A stretch of DNA of 64,000 bases from Paenibacillus terricola (GTDB lineage Bacteria > Bacillota > Bacilli > Paenibacillales > Paenibacillaceae). The translations under genes were made by a program, and so were the position numbers. Under the pieces are notes generated by a model. The model saw only the letters and a list, made by a program, of their open reading frames with translations, did not search any database and was not told the origin of the DNA. Positions within the stretch are counted from its first letter, which is position 1; each line of letters begins with the position of its first letter. Location of the stretch: contig NZ_JACXZA010000012.1 of the NCBI RefSeq assembly GCF_014779765.1, positions 28,346 to 92,345 on the forward strand, read 5' to 3'. Of this stretch, positions 56,177 to 64,000 are shown one piece after another.

Positions 56177-56245
56177 GAAATCCAAGCAATTATAAGTTTC
56201 ACTCTAATATTCATAAGGCTTGGATTTCTCCGGAATGAAACTTAT
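56177..56245. repeat. Two interleaved perfect inverted repeats at the yabA 3' end
   Basis: GAAATCCAAGC (56177) pairs with GCTTGGATTTC (56218), and ATAAGTTTCA (56192) with TGAAACTTAT (56236). The arms alternate, so both cannot form a simple nested structure. Confidence 0.75.
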
Positions 56246-56655
56246 TTATTCAAGAACGAGAGACAGAATAAACAATCGCCTTCCGTCCGCAAATGCCCAT
56301 AATAGACATTGCATATATGAAAGCCTTCATGATATAGACGGGCAAGATTATCATGACCGCCGCCAATTACGGGGAACGGCTCAGCTTCCGGTGAGACAGG
56401 AGGCAGTACGTCCAATTGCTCCGCACTCTCCTTATGATCCGGTAATTCATCCGCAGCCGCCGGCTCCTGCTGTGTCTCCAGAAAAGCCGTTCCTTGTCTT
56501 AACAGCTTGCGCAATCGATCGTTCTCTATACTCAACCGCTTATTCTCCTCGAGCAATCTCTTCATATGCAGCTTCATTAACCCGAGTTCAGCGTGAACGG
56601 CGCCTACGCGGCCTTCCAGCTCGTCCATTTGTACAAACAGATCATTGTTATCCAA
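56242..56655 (-). CDS. yabA: DNA replication initiation control protein YabA
   Basis: A 137-residue regulator that binds DnaA and DnaN to restrain initiation. A coiled coil ([20 protein letters not shown]) is followed by a linker and a zinc-binding end: [16 protein letters not shown] with His and Cys, then [15 protein letters not shown] 56655 is seven bases after AGGTGG and gives [15 protein letters not shown], matching the family. Confidence 0.93.
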   Translation of the reverse strand: MDNNDLFVQMDELEGRVGAVHAELGLMKLHMKRLLEENKRLSIENDRLRKLLRQGTAFLETQQEPAAADELPDHKESAEQLDVLPPVSPEAEPFPVIGGGHDNLARLYHEGFHICNVYYGHLRTEGDCLFCLSFLNK

Positions 56656-56689
56656 ATTTGTTCCCACCTCAGGATCGTGATGGAACGGG

Positions 56690-57493
56690 TTATTTCACGA
56701 CGACATCGTCTAACGGAAGCTCTTTAGGCTTACCACCGGTGTCGAGCAGTTGTACAAACACTGTCTTGCTCCCCGCATTAATTCCAGTTACTTTGCCTTC
56801 GCCAAGCGAAGTAATGACAATTTTACCGATAGTCGGAATTTCTTCGCGGACACTTTCATAGTTGTCATGCTCATATTTCAAGCAGCACATTAATCGGCCG
56901 CATAAACCCGAGATTTTCGTCGGATTCAGCGAAAGATTCTGATCCTTCGCCATCTTGATCGATACCGGTTCGAAATCACCCAGCCATGACGAGCAGCAGA
57001 GCACTCGTCCGCAAGGACCGATACCGCCTAGCATCTTCGCCTCATCGCGAACACCGATTTGGCGAAGCTCAATCCGTGTACGGAACACACTAGCTAAGTC
57101 TTTCACCAGCTCACGGAAATCAACCCGACCCTCAGCGGTAAAATAGAAAATGATTTTGTTGCGGTCAAACGTATATTCCACATCGACCAGCTTCATCTTA
57201 AGCTGATGGTTGCGAATCTTCTCCAAGCATGTCGTGAATGCCTGGCTCGCCGACCGTTTGTTTTCTTCTACCACCTTCGCGTCGGCTTCGTTAGCGATAC
57301 GTATTACTTTCTTGAGCGGAAGGACAACATCCGATTCACCGACCTGCTTCTGTCCCACCACTACTTTCCCATATTCGATGCCGCGTGCCGTCTCGACGAT
57401 CGCATACTGATCTTTCGTTACGGGCAGATCGACGGGATCAAAGTAATAGATCTTGCCCGCTTTCTTAAAGCGGACCCCGACGACATTATACAA
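56690..57493 (-). CDS. ricT: Y-complex subunit RicT (YaaT, PSP1 domain)
   Basis: A 267-residue protein of the RicAFT complex, which carries FeS clusters and stimulates RNase Y processing and Spo0A phosphorylation in B. subtilis. PSP1 core: [20 protein letters not shown] and [15 protein letters not shown]. The Cys-rich part is [16 protein letters not shown] and [19 protein letters not shown]. The TTG start at 57493 follows AGGAGG, four bases after holB ends. Confidence 0.94.
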   Translation of the reverse strand: MYNVVGVRFKKAGKIYYFDPVDLPVTKDQYAIVETARGIEYGKVVVGQKQVGESDVVLPLKKVIRIANEADAKVVEENKRSASQAFTTCLEKIRNHQLKMKLVDVEYTFDRNKIIFYFTAEGRVDFRELVKDLASVFRTRIELRQIGVRDEAKMLGGIGPCGRVLCCSSWLGDFEPVSIKMAKDQNLSLNPTKISGLCGRLMCCLKYEHDNYESVREEIPTIGKIVITSLGEGKVTGINAGSKTVFVQLLDTGGKPKELPLDDVVVK

Positions 57494-57497
57494 GGCA

Positions 57498-58475
57498 TTA
57501 GCCCTCCTGTAGATTCACCAGTAATTGCTCCAGTGCCAGCTGCGTCGATACGTGTGCGCGTATTCGCTTGCTGCACTCTAGCACATGCTCCATGCAGTTC
57601 ACCCAGCCATCTGGTGTACGGGCGAAAGCATGCTTGCCAATCCATTCTGACTGATCTATAAAAACGATATCTTCAAGCCTTCCAGCTTGATAATGAATCA
57701 TATCTTTATACCACAATAACAACATAGTGAGCAAAAGCTGCGGATCTTGTCCAACATCAGATTTCACGACCTGCTGCTGAACGGTAACGATCGCTGCAGT
57801 GAATCGGCTTAGGCTCTCCTTACCTAATTGTATCACTACGTTTCTTGTTTCTGCAAACCCATTCTGCTGGATAAGCGCCCTGCATGCTTCGACCCCTGAA
57901 GCAATTCGCGAAGCGGTACGAGCCTGCATCGAGGCGATTCCTTCTGCTTCCAATGCAGCTTGCAGCTCCTTAGGAGACAACGGTACGAAAGGGATCGTCT
58001 GTACGCGCGATCTGATCGTCGGCAGCATAGCCTGGCCGTTCTCCGTAAGCAGCAGCGCGACGATATCGGACTGCGGTTCTTCCAGAAACTTCAGCAGACT
58101 ATTCGCTGCTTGAAGCGTCATTGTCTCCGCCTGTTCGACAATATATACCTTTCGCTGAACGCCTGCATTCCGGTAGGACATCTCCCGCTGCAGCTGCTGG
58201 ATTTGGCCGAGCTTGATTGATGCTCCATCTGGCTCCAGCATATGGAGGTCGGGCTGGTTGCCATGTTCGAACTTCCGACATTCGATGCATTGACCGCATG
58301 CGTCGTCTCCACCAGACGTACAGAACAACGCTTGGGCAAAAGCGAGCGCAAGGCCCTTGCGCCCCGTTCCGCGCGGCCCGCTGAACAGATACGCGTGCGA
58401 CACTTTCTCGCTTCGCAGCGCATAGCGCAGCATCGACTTCGCTTTCTCTTGTCCCGGCACCTGGTCCATACTCAT
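57498..58475 (-). CDS. holB: DNA polymerase III subunit delta-prime
   Basis: A 325-residue clamp-loader subunit. VSHAYLFSGPRGTGRKGLAL is the P-loop, and CGQCIECRKFEHGNQPDLHM the zinc-binding insert. VYIVEQAETMTLQAANSLLK and FLEEP follow, then TIRSRVQTIPF with the SRC-like sensor. Helical C-terminal domain. ATG 58475 or the next ATG two codons later could be used. Confidence 0.94.
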   Translation of the reverse strand: MSMDQVPGQEKAKSMLRYALRSEKVSHAYLFSGPRGTGRKGLALAFAQALFCTSGGDDACGQCIECRKFEHGNQPDLHMLEPDGASIKLGQIQQLQREMSYRNAGVQRKVYIVEQAETMTLQAANSLLKFLEEPQSDIVALLLTENGQAMLPTIRSRVQTIPFVPLSPKELQAALEAEGIASMQARTASRIASGVEACRALIQQNGFAETRNVVIQLGKESLSRFTAAIVTVQQQVVKSDVGQDPQLLLTMLLLWYKDMIHYQAGRLEDIVFIDQSEWIGKHAFARTPDGWVNCMEHVLECSKRIRAHVSTQLALEQLLVNLQEG

Positions 58476-58502
58476 GATGCAGTATCCTTCCTTAATAGAG
58501 GA

Positions 58503-58585
58503 AGTTCAAAAAGTACGCTTTTGATCACGAAGTATCGCAAGAAGTGTAATCGGCATCAGGTGCTGAAAACCGTACTTTTTGAACT
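58503..58585. repeat. Inverted repeat between yaaR and holB
   Basis: AGTTCAAAAAGTACG and CGTACTTTTTGAACT are perfect 15-bp arms, 53 bases apart. The interior GATCACGAAGTA...TCGGCATC resembles the spacers of the 5S array at 62.95-63.9 kb. Confidence 0.8.
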
Positions 58586-58617
58586 CTCATTTTAATACTC
58601 AATAATTTTAATACTGA

Positions 58618-59070
58618 CTAATAAAACAAATTAATAAGCAGACCTCGAATTTCACCAATCTTGCTTAGAAGTTCCAGTCTTCCCTGCTCGCTCTGAAGCA
58701 ATTCCTCTGCCATCTCAATGAGCTTCTCATCGATCTCATCGAGCAGTTTATACCGTTTCATCCGCCCGCGGCGATCGAAACTGCGTTGCTCTTTCAGTCC
58801 AACGCCACGTCTAACGGTATCCTCGAGAAACTTCTTGACCATCTGCTGATACAGCTTAAGCTCACGCACCGTCATGGAACGTGACAGACGTTCGCCTTGA
58901 CTATATATATCCTGCAGCTTGCGTTGAAGCTGTTCGGTCGTCCGCTCCTGTTCATTCTGCTGCATCACGTCTGAGAAACTTCGTGACACAATCGCTTTAT
59001 TCTGTTGATCCGTTCGCGACCGTTGCTCAAGCGGACGCCATCCTGACTCGATTTTCAAAGGCTGTCGCAT
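58618..59070 (-). CDS. yaaR: YaaR family protein (DUF327)
   Basis: A 150-residue helical protein. SRSMTVRELKLYQQMVKKFL, KRYKLLDEIDEKLIEMAEEL and LLSKIGEIRGLLINLFY are family blocks. Function is unknown. It lies between darA and holB, as in B. subtilis. Confidence 0.9.
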   Translation of the reverse strand: MRQPLKIESGWRPLEQRSRTDQQNKAIVSRSFSDVMQQNEQERTTEQLQRKLQDIYSQGERLSRSMTVRELKLYQQMVKKFLEDTVRRGVGLKEQRSFDRRGRMKRYKLLDEIDEKLIEMAEELLQSEQGRLELLSKIGEIRGLLINLFY

Positions 59071-59112
59071 CCCTTCTTGTTCGCAGATCCTCGATCGCGA
59101 CCGTGTCTATAT

Positions 59113-59472
<360 letters not shown>

Positions 59473-59514
59473 TTAGCTATTAATAGCTATCTCTATTATT
59501 TTGACAAAAGTCTG

Positions 59515-60150
59515 TTAAATTCCTGCACAGCGTGCACGGATTGTCGTAATACATTCATTGAGCACGTCTTCTGGTTGTTGTTCGGCATTAATAACGACGA
59601 TACGGTCCTTGAACCGTTCCCCAGCTAATAGGAAGCCTTCCCTAACTTTATGGTGGAAAGACGCAGCCTCCAGATCAAGCCGATTGATCTCCCGTCCTGC
59701 CGCTTCCTGAATACGTCGCAGCCCCGTCTCTGGCGTTACGTCCAGGTACAAGGTAAGCGTCGGCATTAGCCCATTGATAGCGAATGCGTTGATCGCCATC
59801 ACTTCATCAAACCCGATACCGCGTGCATGTCCCTGATAGGCAAGGCTGCTATCAATGAATCGGTCACAGAGCACCACCTGACCTTGCTCAAGAGCTGGCA
59901 CTACCTTCTCCGTCAAATGCTGTCTGCGCGCCGCAGCGTACAGCAGCGCCTCTGTACGCCCATCCATGCTCGTATTGCTCCGGTCTAGGATGACAGCCCG
60001 TATTTGCTCTGCAATGGGGATGCCTCCTGGCTCCCGTGTTGTCATTACCTTATGGCCGTCGGCACGGAGTTGTTCCGCTATACCGGTAATCACTGTTGTC
60101 TTCCCTGCGCCTTCTCCGCCCTCTATCGAAATAAACAAACCGTTCGTCAA
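59515..60150 (-). CDS. tmk: Thymidylate kinase
   Basis: A 211-residue kinase that makes d[22 protein letters not shown] is the P-loop, [20 protein letters not shown] the DR(E)-type motif, and [20 protein letters not shown] the substrate region. TTG 60150 follows GAGGCG at six bases; the 15 codons upstream are not family-like. Confidence 0.93.
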   Translation of the reverse strand: MTNGLFISIEGGEGAGKTTVITGIAEQLRADGHKVMTTREPGGIPIAEQIRAVILDRSNTSMDGRTEALLYAAARRQHLTEKVVPALEQGQVVLCDRFIDSSLAYQGHARGIGFDEVMAINAFAINGLMPTLTLYLDVTPETGLRRIQEAAGREINRLDLEAASFHHKVREGFLLAGERFKDRIVVINAEQQPEDVLNECITTIRARCAGI

Positions 60151-60269
60151 CTTCCACGCCTCAATTCGTCTAGAAATACCATCTATATCTATCATAGCAA
60201 AAGCCGGTACAGACCGTCACATTTACTGCATTAGAATTTATATTGTTTCCGGTTCAAAAGGGGTTCATA

Positions 60270-61847
60270 TTACGCTTCCGTCGGATGCTCCATAATTCGA
60301 ATTGTCTGAAGTGTCGGGTCGGATGCTCCTTGACACTTTGCGCCCATTTCAGCCAGCTTTGAGAGTCTGGTAACTATGGAGTGCTTAAGGCGCTCCCCTG
60401 CATATACGAGAGGAATGCCAGGCGGGTATGGAATAATCGTCTCGGCGCTTATACAACCAGCAGCACTGAGCAGCGGCACGACAGTGATCATATCCCGATT
60501 CATTCTCTTCGTTGAGAAAAGTATTGGATCAGATATCATCCAATCCGCTTCATCTTGTTTGTCTACTACCTGCTGTCGTGATTCCTCTCTGTCTTCATCA
60601 TAGTTGGCATTCCTAATCTCAAGCTTACGCTCGATCGCCTCACACGCATCAAGGAGACGCTTCGTCTCATCGACTCCTACGAATGGTCCGAACAAGAGCA
60701 GCACACGGCATTCATCCGCCATCTCTGCCCAACAGCCATGCCCCTCTAGCATTCGAAGCAGCTCGTAGCCGCTCGCTAAGCCAAGCTTATCGCGCAGAAG
60801 AACTCGTAACGGATCGATCCGAACATCTCCTGTCCACTGGGGACCATAATCATCTGTCTTGGCTGCTATATCACGAGCTTGGCCATTGTCTATAGTTGAG
60901 ACGATTAATCGTCCATTCCGTCGTCCTATCTCTAATCTGAATTGCTCGGCCTGCTTCAATCCAGGCTCGAATAGGACTGATCCTTCCTCCTCTATCATTG
61001 CCCGGGCAATATCTAGGGAAGCCATAATCGGAAACGAAGGGCTGGAGCTTTGAACGACTGCTAGCATGTCTCTCAGACGATCCATATCCATATACCGCTC
61101 CCGTACATGCAGCATAGCGCCCATCGTCATTGCCGGCAGTGTCTTGTGCGTTGATTGTACGACCGCGTCCGCACCCTCTGAGATTGCGGATACTGGAAAA
61201 GCGCCATGCAGCCCATAGTGTGCCCCATGCGCCTCATCGACCAGCAGCGGAATACCATAAGCATGAGCTAAATCCGCATACGATTTAATGGATACCCCTC
61301 TGCCATAATAGTTCGGAGTGCTCAACATGACCGCTCTAGCGTCAGGATACCGCTTCAACGCTTGCTCAACCGTTTCTAATGACGGTACCAGTACTGTTCC
61401 CTCTCCCGGCTCATAGGCAGGCTGCATGAATACTGCTCTTGCGCCCGCCAAGCGCAGTCCATTCAACACAGACTTATGAACGTTACGCTGGACGAGAATA
61501 AGCGCTCCAGGCTCGCACACAGTAAGAATCATTGCAATATTGCCTGCTGTACTGCCGCCAACGAGCAGCATGGTCTCATCCGCTCCGAATACACCAGCAG
61601 CCAACCTCTGCGCATCAGCAATGGCGTTCTCCGGAGCATGTAAATCATCGGTTGCAGATATCTCCGTAACATCGATTGATAGCACCCCGCCGAAGCGCTC
61701 CAGCCGCTCACGGCGAATCCCTTGCTCATCGGTACCTGCTCGCCAAGCCCGACCGTTACGGTGACCAGGCACATGAAATGAAACCGGATTGGAAGCCTCA
61801 TGTGTAGTTAGACACTCGTATAGTGGCGCTCTTACTCTTTTGTCCAT
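60270..61847 (-). CDS. Orn/Lys/Arg decarboxylase family protein (YaaO-like)
   Basis: A 525-residue PLP enzyme of fold III. FHVPGHRNGRAW and IDVTEISATDDLHAPENAIA near the start, LLVDEAHGAHYGLHGAFP binding PLP, and the Schiff-base Lys in VVQSTHKTLPAMTMGAML. The C-terminal domain has YPPGIPLVYAGERL. It probably decarboxylates arginine, lysine or ornithine for polyamine synthesis; substrate not determinable. ATG 61847 fits AAGGA better than the ATG three codons upstream. Confidence 0.9.
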   Translation of the reverse strand: MDKRVRAPLYECLTTHEASNPVSFHVPGHRNGRAWRAGTDEQGIRRERLERFGGVLSIDVTEISATDDLHAPENAIADAQRLAAGVFGADETMLLVGGSTAGNIAMILTVCEPGALILVQRNVHKSVLNGLRLAGARAVFMQPAYEPGEGTVLVPSLETVEQALKRYPDARAVMLSTPNYYGRGVSIKSYADLAHAYGIPLLVDEAHGAHYGLHGAFPVSAISEGADAVVQSTHKTLPAMTMGAMLHVRERYMDMDRLRDMLAVVQSSSPSFPIMASLDIARAMIEEEGSVLFEPGLKQAEQFRLEIGRRNGRLIVSTIDNGQARDIAAKTDDYGPQWTGDVRIDPLRVLLRDKLGLASGYELLRMLEGHGCWAEMADECRVLLLFGPFVGVDETKRLLDACEAIERKLEIRNANYDEDREESRQQVVDKQDEADWMISDPILFSTKRMNRDMITVVPLLSAAGCISAETIIPYPPGIPLVYAGERLKHSIVTRLSKLAEMGAKCQGASDPTLQTIRIMEHPTEA

Positions 61848-61938
61848 CGGGCCCATCCTTTATATTAATCATCTATATCCATACTGTTAGCTAGCTGTTT
61901 CTTCATCATCTCTCAATATAACATGCCCCAAATGAAAA

Positions 61939-61965
61939 AGCCTTTCCGATCGCCGGAAAAGGCTT
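61939..61965 (-). terminator. Terminator after gin
   Basis: AAGCCTTTTCCG and CGGAAAGGCTT pair, followed by TTTCATTT on the minus strand, immediately after the stop codon. Confidence 0.85.
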
Positions 61966-62160
61966 CTACGCGTTTCTCTGAATCCATATTTGCTTCATCT
62001 GATGAATATAGAAAGGATACTTCTCATCAAGTACATCCGTAGCTACAATATCAATCTCGCAGTCATCACAAATGAATTCTGTTACAATTCGGATACCCTC
62101 GTCCTCGCCCTTCATCTCACCACATATAATACACTTGCAAATATGCTTCGCTTCCTCCAT
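61966..62160 (-). CDS. gin: Anti-sigma factor Gin (CsfB)
   Basis: A 64-residue zinc protein that inhibits sigma-G (and sigma-E) at the wrong time or in the wrong cell. CKCIICGEMKGEDEG and FICDDCE hold the two Cys pairs, and YPFYIHQMKQIWI the C-terminal helix. ATG 62160 follows AGGAGG; 19 upstream in-frame codons lack a site. Confidence 0.9.
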   Translation of the reverse strand: MEEAKHICKCIICGEMKGEDEGIRIVTEFICDDCEIDIVATDVLDEKYPFYIHQMKQIWIQRNA

Positions 62161-62418
62161 GTTGATACCTCCTAAAAGCAATTTGCCTTCATCTTCGATA
62201 CTATTACCTGTAAGCAAATTGATTATGGGGAATAACGATCATATCTACTATTATGGTACAAATTCTATTAGTTTAGTCAATTGGGCTCTTATTTATTTCA
62301 GATTATGTTGGTGCATCGACTTTGGTGAATAGATGGGCGCAATAATCATGATTTGTATTCAGTAAAGCGGCCTTCCAACCGATAAAGGAGTTGATATCCT
62401 CGGAAAGGACAGCTTAGC

Positions 62419-62949
62419 ATGCGACAAACCTTACAGGAACAAGTAAACGCGACTGTATACCAATACCGTCTCATCAGCAAAATAGATATTTATCCAAGGC
62501 TGCTGCAAGTCTACAAAATCACTCCATTCCTCTTTATTGCTATCGAAAGTATCCTATTCGGCTGGAGTGGCCTCCTATACGGAATAATTGGCTTGCCTCT
62601 AGTCTCACTCCTTCGATTTATTCTGAACCGACTGACCTTGCTGCGAGTAGACAATTATCAGCGCCAGCGATGGGGTTGGAGCATTACCATTCCCTATATG
62701 GGCTATAGCCCTGTCTCCGAGGTCAAATTCGGCCTTTATCGCAAAACGGAGCGGACCATGTTCTGGATTGGATTGTGCGTCCTTGGGGCGCTGTTCCCCT
62801 GGATCAGGCAATCCGGCTTCTTTGGTCTTCTGCTCTGGCACCTATGGCTCGCCATTCCGGGACTCATTATATGCTTTAAGCTGCGCAAACAGCATTATGA
62901 TGGGGTTGTTAAACTAGATACAGAAAATATCTCGTACTACCATCGCTAG
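62419..62949 (+). CDS. Uncharacterised membrane protein, possible PH-like domain
   Basis: A 176-residue protein. Hydrophobic spans lie at about 31-62 (ITPFLFIAIESILFGW and onward) and 112-150 (MFWIGLCVLGALFPW, LLLWHLWLAIPGLIICF). The short segment between (RQRWGWSITIPYMGYSPV) and the C-terminal KLDTENISYYHR could be parts of a bacterial PH-like fold. I do not recognise it further. It is the only plus-strand gene at this end and lies next to the decayed 5S copies. Confidence 0.5.
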   Translation: MRQTLQEQVNATVYQYRLISKIDIYPRLLQVYKITPFLFIAIESILFGWSGLLYGIIGLPLVSLLRFILNRLTLLRVDNYQRQRWGWSITIPYMGYSPVSEVKFGLYRKTERTMFWIGLCVLGALFPWIRQSGFFGLLLWHLWLAIPGLIICFKLRKQHYDGVVKLDTENISYYHR

Positions 62950-62952
62950 ATG

Positions 62953-63310
62953 GGACGGTCGATGATCACGAAGTAATTCATGAAGCATATTCGGCGTCGA
63001 ATCTTGAATCGGCTCTCGAAGTCCAGAGCTTATGCTTCCGATGTAGGTTTCCTATGGAAACCTTGTAACTCATGCAGGCTCTAACCTACACTCCGTTGCT
63101 CTAAGCTTTTACGAATGTAAAAGCAGCCTCGGAAGCATATGCTCTTCGATCCAATCCAACCTTCTCGGTGCTGATCGACCTTTATATACATCTTTTATCG
63201 TTCCGTAACATTAAACAAGTCGTGTCATAAAGACACGGCTTTTCTTTGTACTTATCGTCGTCTTACTTCTCCGGGACCCAATTGTCCAAGTACCATCGAC
63301 ACTTTAAGCG
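62953..63310 (-). repeat. Decayed copy A of the 5S-terminator-spacer unit
   Basis: The spacer (GGTCGATGATCACGAAGTA, then GTCGAATCTTGAATCGGC) and the terminator-like hairpin near 63208-63234 match the units to the right. The 5S part (63248-63310) keeps only a mutated 3' half (CCAAGTACCA, GGACCC). Confidence 0.8.
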
Positions 63311-63523
63311 GTCGATGATCACTAAGTAATTCGTATAGTAGCAGATTCGGCATCTGATCTTGAGCCGGTTCTCGAATTACACTACTCAACTAGGTTCTAA
63401 ACTATACTCCGTTGCTCTAAGTTTTTACGAATGTAAAGCAGCTTTGGAAGCATAAGGCTTTCCATCCAATTCATCCCTCTCGGTGCTGATCGACCTCTAT
63501 ATACTTCTTTTCTCGTTCCGGGA

Positions 63524-63557
63524 ACAACAAAAAAGCCGTGTCATTAAGACACGGCTT
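63524..63557 (-). terminator. Terminator after 5S copy B
   Basis: AAGCCGTGTC-TTAAT-GACACGGCTT followed by TTTTG on the minus strand. Confidence 0.85.
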
Positions 63558-63564
63558 GCTTCGT

Positions 63565-63681
63565 GCTTGGCGTCGTCCTACTCTTCCAGGACCCTGCGGT
63601 CCAAGTACCATTGGCGCTGGAGGACTTAACGGTCGTGTTCGGTATAAGTACGCGTGGAACCCCTCCGCCATTGACATCAAA
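63565..63681 (-). rRNA. rrf: 5S rRNA copy B, divergent, possibly a pseudogene
   Basis: About 117 bases. GGCGGAGGGGTTCCACGCG, ACCGAACACGACCGTTAAG, CAGCGCCAATGGTACTTGG and GAGTAGGACGACGCCAAGC match 5S rRNA. Compared with the copy at the window end it has changes in the conserved CCCATACCGAAC loop (CTTATACCGAAC) and a CTGGAAGAG for CTGGGAGAG. The 5' strand of the closing helix (TTTGATGTC) is weakened. No 23S or 16S lies with it in the visible spacing. Confidence 0.8.
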
Positions 63682-63689
63682 CGAATAAT

Positions 63690-63864
63690 CGACCAGTGAT
63701 CACGATGTGAACTCAAGGAGCTTACTCGACGTCGAATCTTGAACCGGCTCTCGAAGTCCGCTACTCATGTAGGTCCTAACCTACACTCCATTGCTCCTTC
63801 TTCAATCCAATTCAACCTTCTCGGTGCTGACTGGCCTTTATATACATCTTTTCTCGTTCCGTAT
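63690..63864. other. Spacer between two 5S copies
   Basis: It shares GATCACGA, CTCGACGTCGAATCTTGAAC and CAACCTTCTCGGTGCTGA with the two spacers on its left. Non-coding; two apparent open frames here and in 63471-63716 are shadows of the 5S and spacer. Confidence 0.7.
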
Positions 63865-63867
63865 AAC

Positions 63868-63899
63868 AACAAAAAAACCGTGTCATTAAGACACGGCTT
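63868..63899 (-). terminator. Terminator after the rrn-end 5S
   Basis: GCCGTGTC-TTAAT-GACACGG followed by seven T on the minus strand. Confidence 0.9.
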
Positions 63900-63906
63900 G
63901 CTTCGT

Positions 63907-64000
63907 GCTTGGCGTCGTCCTACTCTCCCAGGACCCTGCGGTCCAAGTACCATTGGCGCTGGAGGACTTAACGGTCGTGTTCGGTATGGGAACGCGTGGA
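63907..64000 (-). rRNA. rrf: 5S rRNA (partial, cut by window edge)
   Basis: The 94 visible bases on the minus strand include TCCACGCGTTCCCATACCG, TTAAGTCCTCCAGCGCCA, TGGTACTTGGACCGCAGGG and GAGTAGGACGACGCCAAGC, a canonical 5S 3' part. The conserved order upstream of gin and tmk suggests it ends an rrn operon that continues beyond the window. Confidence 0.92.

Noticed and set aside
63471..63953. Two open frames sharing VLGPQGPGRVGRRQARSKPCL
   Set aside because: They lie inside 5S rRNA copies and their terminators; the identity reflects the rRNA duplication.

Overview
The window is chromosomal DNA of a spore-forming member of the Bacillales, most likely Paenibacillaceae (Paenibacillus/Cohnella-like). 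The grounds are the B. subtilis yaa/yab gene order, sporulation genes (gin, yabG, sspF, veg, spoVG, fin, spoVT, yabP, yabQ), an AbrB with a CxxC...CxxC tail, and a moderately high GC content. Almost all genes are on the minus strand, so the conserved order is best read from high to low coordinates.

Right end (64.0-53.8 kb): the last 5S rRNA of a ribosomal RNA operon, followed by two decayed 5S-terminator-spacer copies. Then come a plus-strand membrane protein, gin, an Orn/Lys/Arg decarboxylase, tmk, darA (c-di-AMP receptor), yaaR, holB, ricT, yabA, yabB, rsmI and abrB (plus strand). Middle right (53.6-35 kb): an HD phosphohydrolase, tatD, a c-di-AMP riboswitch with yabE, rnmV, rsmA, a repeat-rich gap, yabG, veg, sspF behind three hairpin repeats, ispE, purR, ridA, spoVG, glmU, ctc-type rplY, pth, a small unknown gene, fin, mfd and two tandem PrsA-like lipoproteins. 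B. subtilis metS and prs are missing from their usual places.

Accessory block (32.8-10.6 kb): about 22 kb lies between the PrsA genes and spoVT. It holds a diguanylate cyclase, the urea ABC transporter urtABCDE, an orphan sugar-type binding lipoprotein, a guanidine degradation operon and a Ni/Co ECF transporter (cbiM, cbiN, fused cbiQ-cbiO). The guanidine operon has a guanidine-I riboswitch, an ABC transporter, two DUF1989 deiminase subunits, a biotin carboxylase and an allophanate hydrolase. Six sites that fit the GlnR/TnrA box TGTNAN7TNACA lie at the promoters of all three operons. I infer a nitrogen-starvation module: guanidine is imported, carboxylated, deiminated and hydrolysed to ammonium and CO2, urea is imported in parallel, and Ni/Co uptake is tied to the same signal, probably for a urease encoded elsewhere.

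Left end (10.4-0 kb): spoVT, a DUF457 membrane hydrolase, a secreted protein, a SpoVB/YabM-type flippase gene broken by a perfect 14-bp tandem duplication, mazG, HU, rqcP, three plus-strand accessory genes (phosphatase-like protein, methyltransferase, GNAT), yabP, yabQ, divIC and the start of yabR.
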